NCBI GenBank assembly: GCA_038230975.1
Contig: JBBRMF010000267.1
Location: forward strand, 1 to 7,042
Direction of reading: 5' to 3'
Source: JANXVV01 sp038230975
GTDB lineage: Bacteria; Planctomycetota; Phycisphaerae; Tepidisphaerales; Tepidisphaeraceae
Length of the DNA: 7,042 nt
Made by a program: the position numbers and the translations under genes. Under the pieces are notes generated by a model. The model did no database searches and was not told the origin of the DNA. It saw only the letters and a list, made by a program, of their open reading frames with translations. Position 1 is the first letter of the stretch, and every line of letters starts with the position of its first letter. This document shows positions 6,781-7,042 of the stretch, piece by piece.

Positions 6781-7042
6781 GAAGTCGAACAGCATCAACT
6801 GGTTACGTTTTTCGTCTCCGTCGTTTTTCTCCTGAATCTCTGAAAACACTTGTTTTATAGGGGTTTTCTCGATCACGGTGATGCTCAGGATTTGCGCAAT
6901 GTCGTTGGGAGTCTGATTCAGGTCGTGGCGATGTTTCAACAGGTGAACCAGCACATAGACCATCACCGCGATCCAAAGCTGCGTCTTCACGGCGTTGGGG
7001 GTCGTGCCGAAGAAAGCCTTGATGTGGAGGTGCTGCTTCATC
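6778..7042 (-). CDS. IS4-family transposase, C-terminal fragment (5' end beyond the window)
   Basis: The last ~88 residues of a DDE transposase that moves the element by cut-and-paste. The visible sequence runs from KQHLHIKAFFGT through NAVKTQLWIAVMVYVLVHLLK and ILSITVIEKTPIKQ to a terminal NQLMLFDF. This is the conserved C-terminus of IS4-type transposases of the ISPepr1/IS4Sa kind. The first Lys (7038-7036) is positioned as the K of the Y-R-E-K signature, the E of which is the third catalytic acid, upstream of the window. The ATG at 7041 is internal to the protein and is not a start. The stop lies about 15 bases from the element end. No frameshift is seen in this part, but whether the whole transposase is intact cannot be judged. 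Confidence 0.92.
   Translation of the reverse strand, partial: MKQHLHIKAFFGTTPNAVKTQLWIAVMVYVLVHLLKHRHDLNQTPNDIAQILSITVIEKTPIKQVFSEIQEKNDGDEKRNQLMLFDF

Larger units (their letters stand above)
6764..7042 (-). mobile_element. IS4-family insertion sequence, one end only
   Basis: The element enters from the right edge of the window and ends inside the marR gene. Its inner content is the C-terminus of an IS4-type transposase. Its boundary is placed at 6763/6764 because MarR-like coding sequence stops there and a non-MarR sequence (CACTACTGTCCGGTCA on the + strand) begins, running straight into the transposase stop. The transposase reads towards marR and the efflux genes. The other end, the matching inverted repeat and the target-site duplication lie beyond the window. 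The boundary is therefore an inference good to a few bases. Confidence 0.85.

Noticed and set aside
6755..6815. Outward promoter at the IS end (TTGATG followed by a -10-like sequence)
   Set aside because: A TTGATG is present on the - strand but at 16-19 base spacing I see no acceptable -10 box. Read-through is better supported than a hybrid promoter.
6843..6856. Perfect inverted repeat AAAACA-CT-TGTTTT
   Set aside because: It is inside the transposase coding sequence, is AT-rich and short, and has no following T-run in the gene's direction, so it is most likely chance.

Overview
The window holds the 3' part of a housekeeping gene, a three-gene efflux locus pointing the other way, and the edge of an insertion sequence that has cut into that locus. 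Nearly all of it is coding. The only intergenic stretches are 56 bases between glnS and the efflux locus, and about 15 bases between each pair of efflux genes, so no region over 300 bases lacks a gene. It looks like chromosomal DNA of a moderately GC-rich, Gram-negative-type bacterium, because an inner-membrane RND pump with a periplasmic adaptor implies a two-membrane envelope. A bacterial-type GlnRS, this long RND variant and an IS4-type transposase would fit a Planctomycetes/Verrucomicrobia- or Acidobacteria-like genome. That placement is a weak inference, not a reading.

Layout. On the + strand, 1-1506 encodes glutaminyl-tRNA synthetase (glnS) without its N-terminal ~65 residues, which lie before the window. 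A strong 14-bp-arm hairpin at 1522-1555 fills the gap between convergent genes. The rest of the window reads on the - strand. In transcription order it is: an IS4-family transposase C-terminus (7042-6778), the IS end (~6780-6764), a MarR-family regulator without its N-terminal third (6763-6443), a 1157-residue RND permease (6427-2954), and its membrane-fusion (adaptor) partner (2939-1563).

How it works together. The permease and adaptor would form the inner-membrane and periplasmic parts of a tripartite proton-driven exporter. No outer-membrane TolC-type gene is visible. A MarR regulator at the head of such an operon normally represses it, with a drug-like ligand as inducer. Here the IS has removed the start and N-terminal dimerisation helices of the regulator, and by the same event has separated the operon from its native promoter. 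The transposase is codirectional with the efflux genes and no terminator is visible at its end. Read-through from the IS is therefore a plausible source of efflux expression.

The most interesting points are the IS disruption of the regulator and two departures of the RND pump from the AcrB pattern. One is a ~100-residue insert carrying two extra hydrophobic segments between TM6 and TM7. The other is an Ala where AcrB has its proton-relay Lys in TM10. I found no convincing wholly new system.
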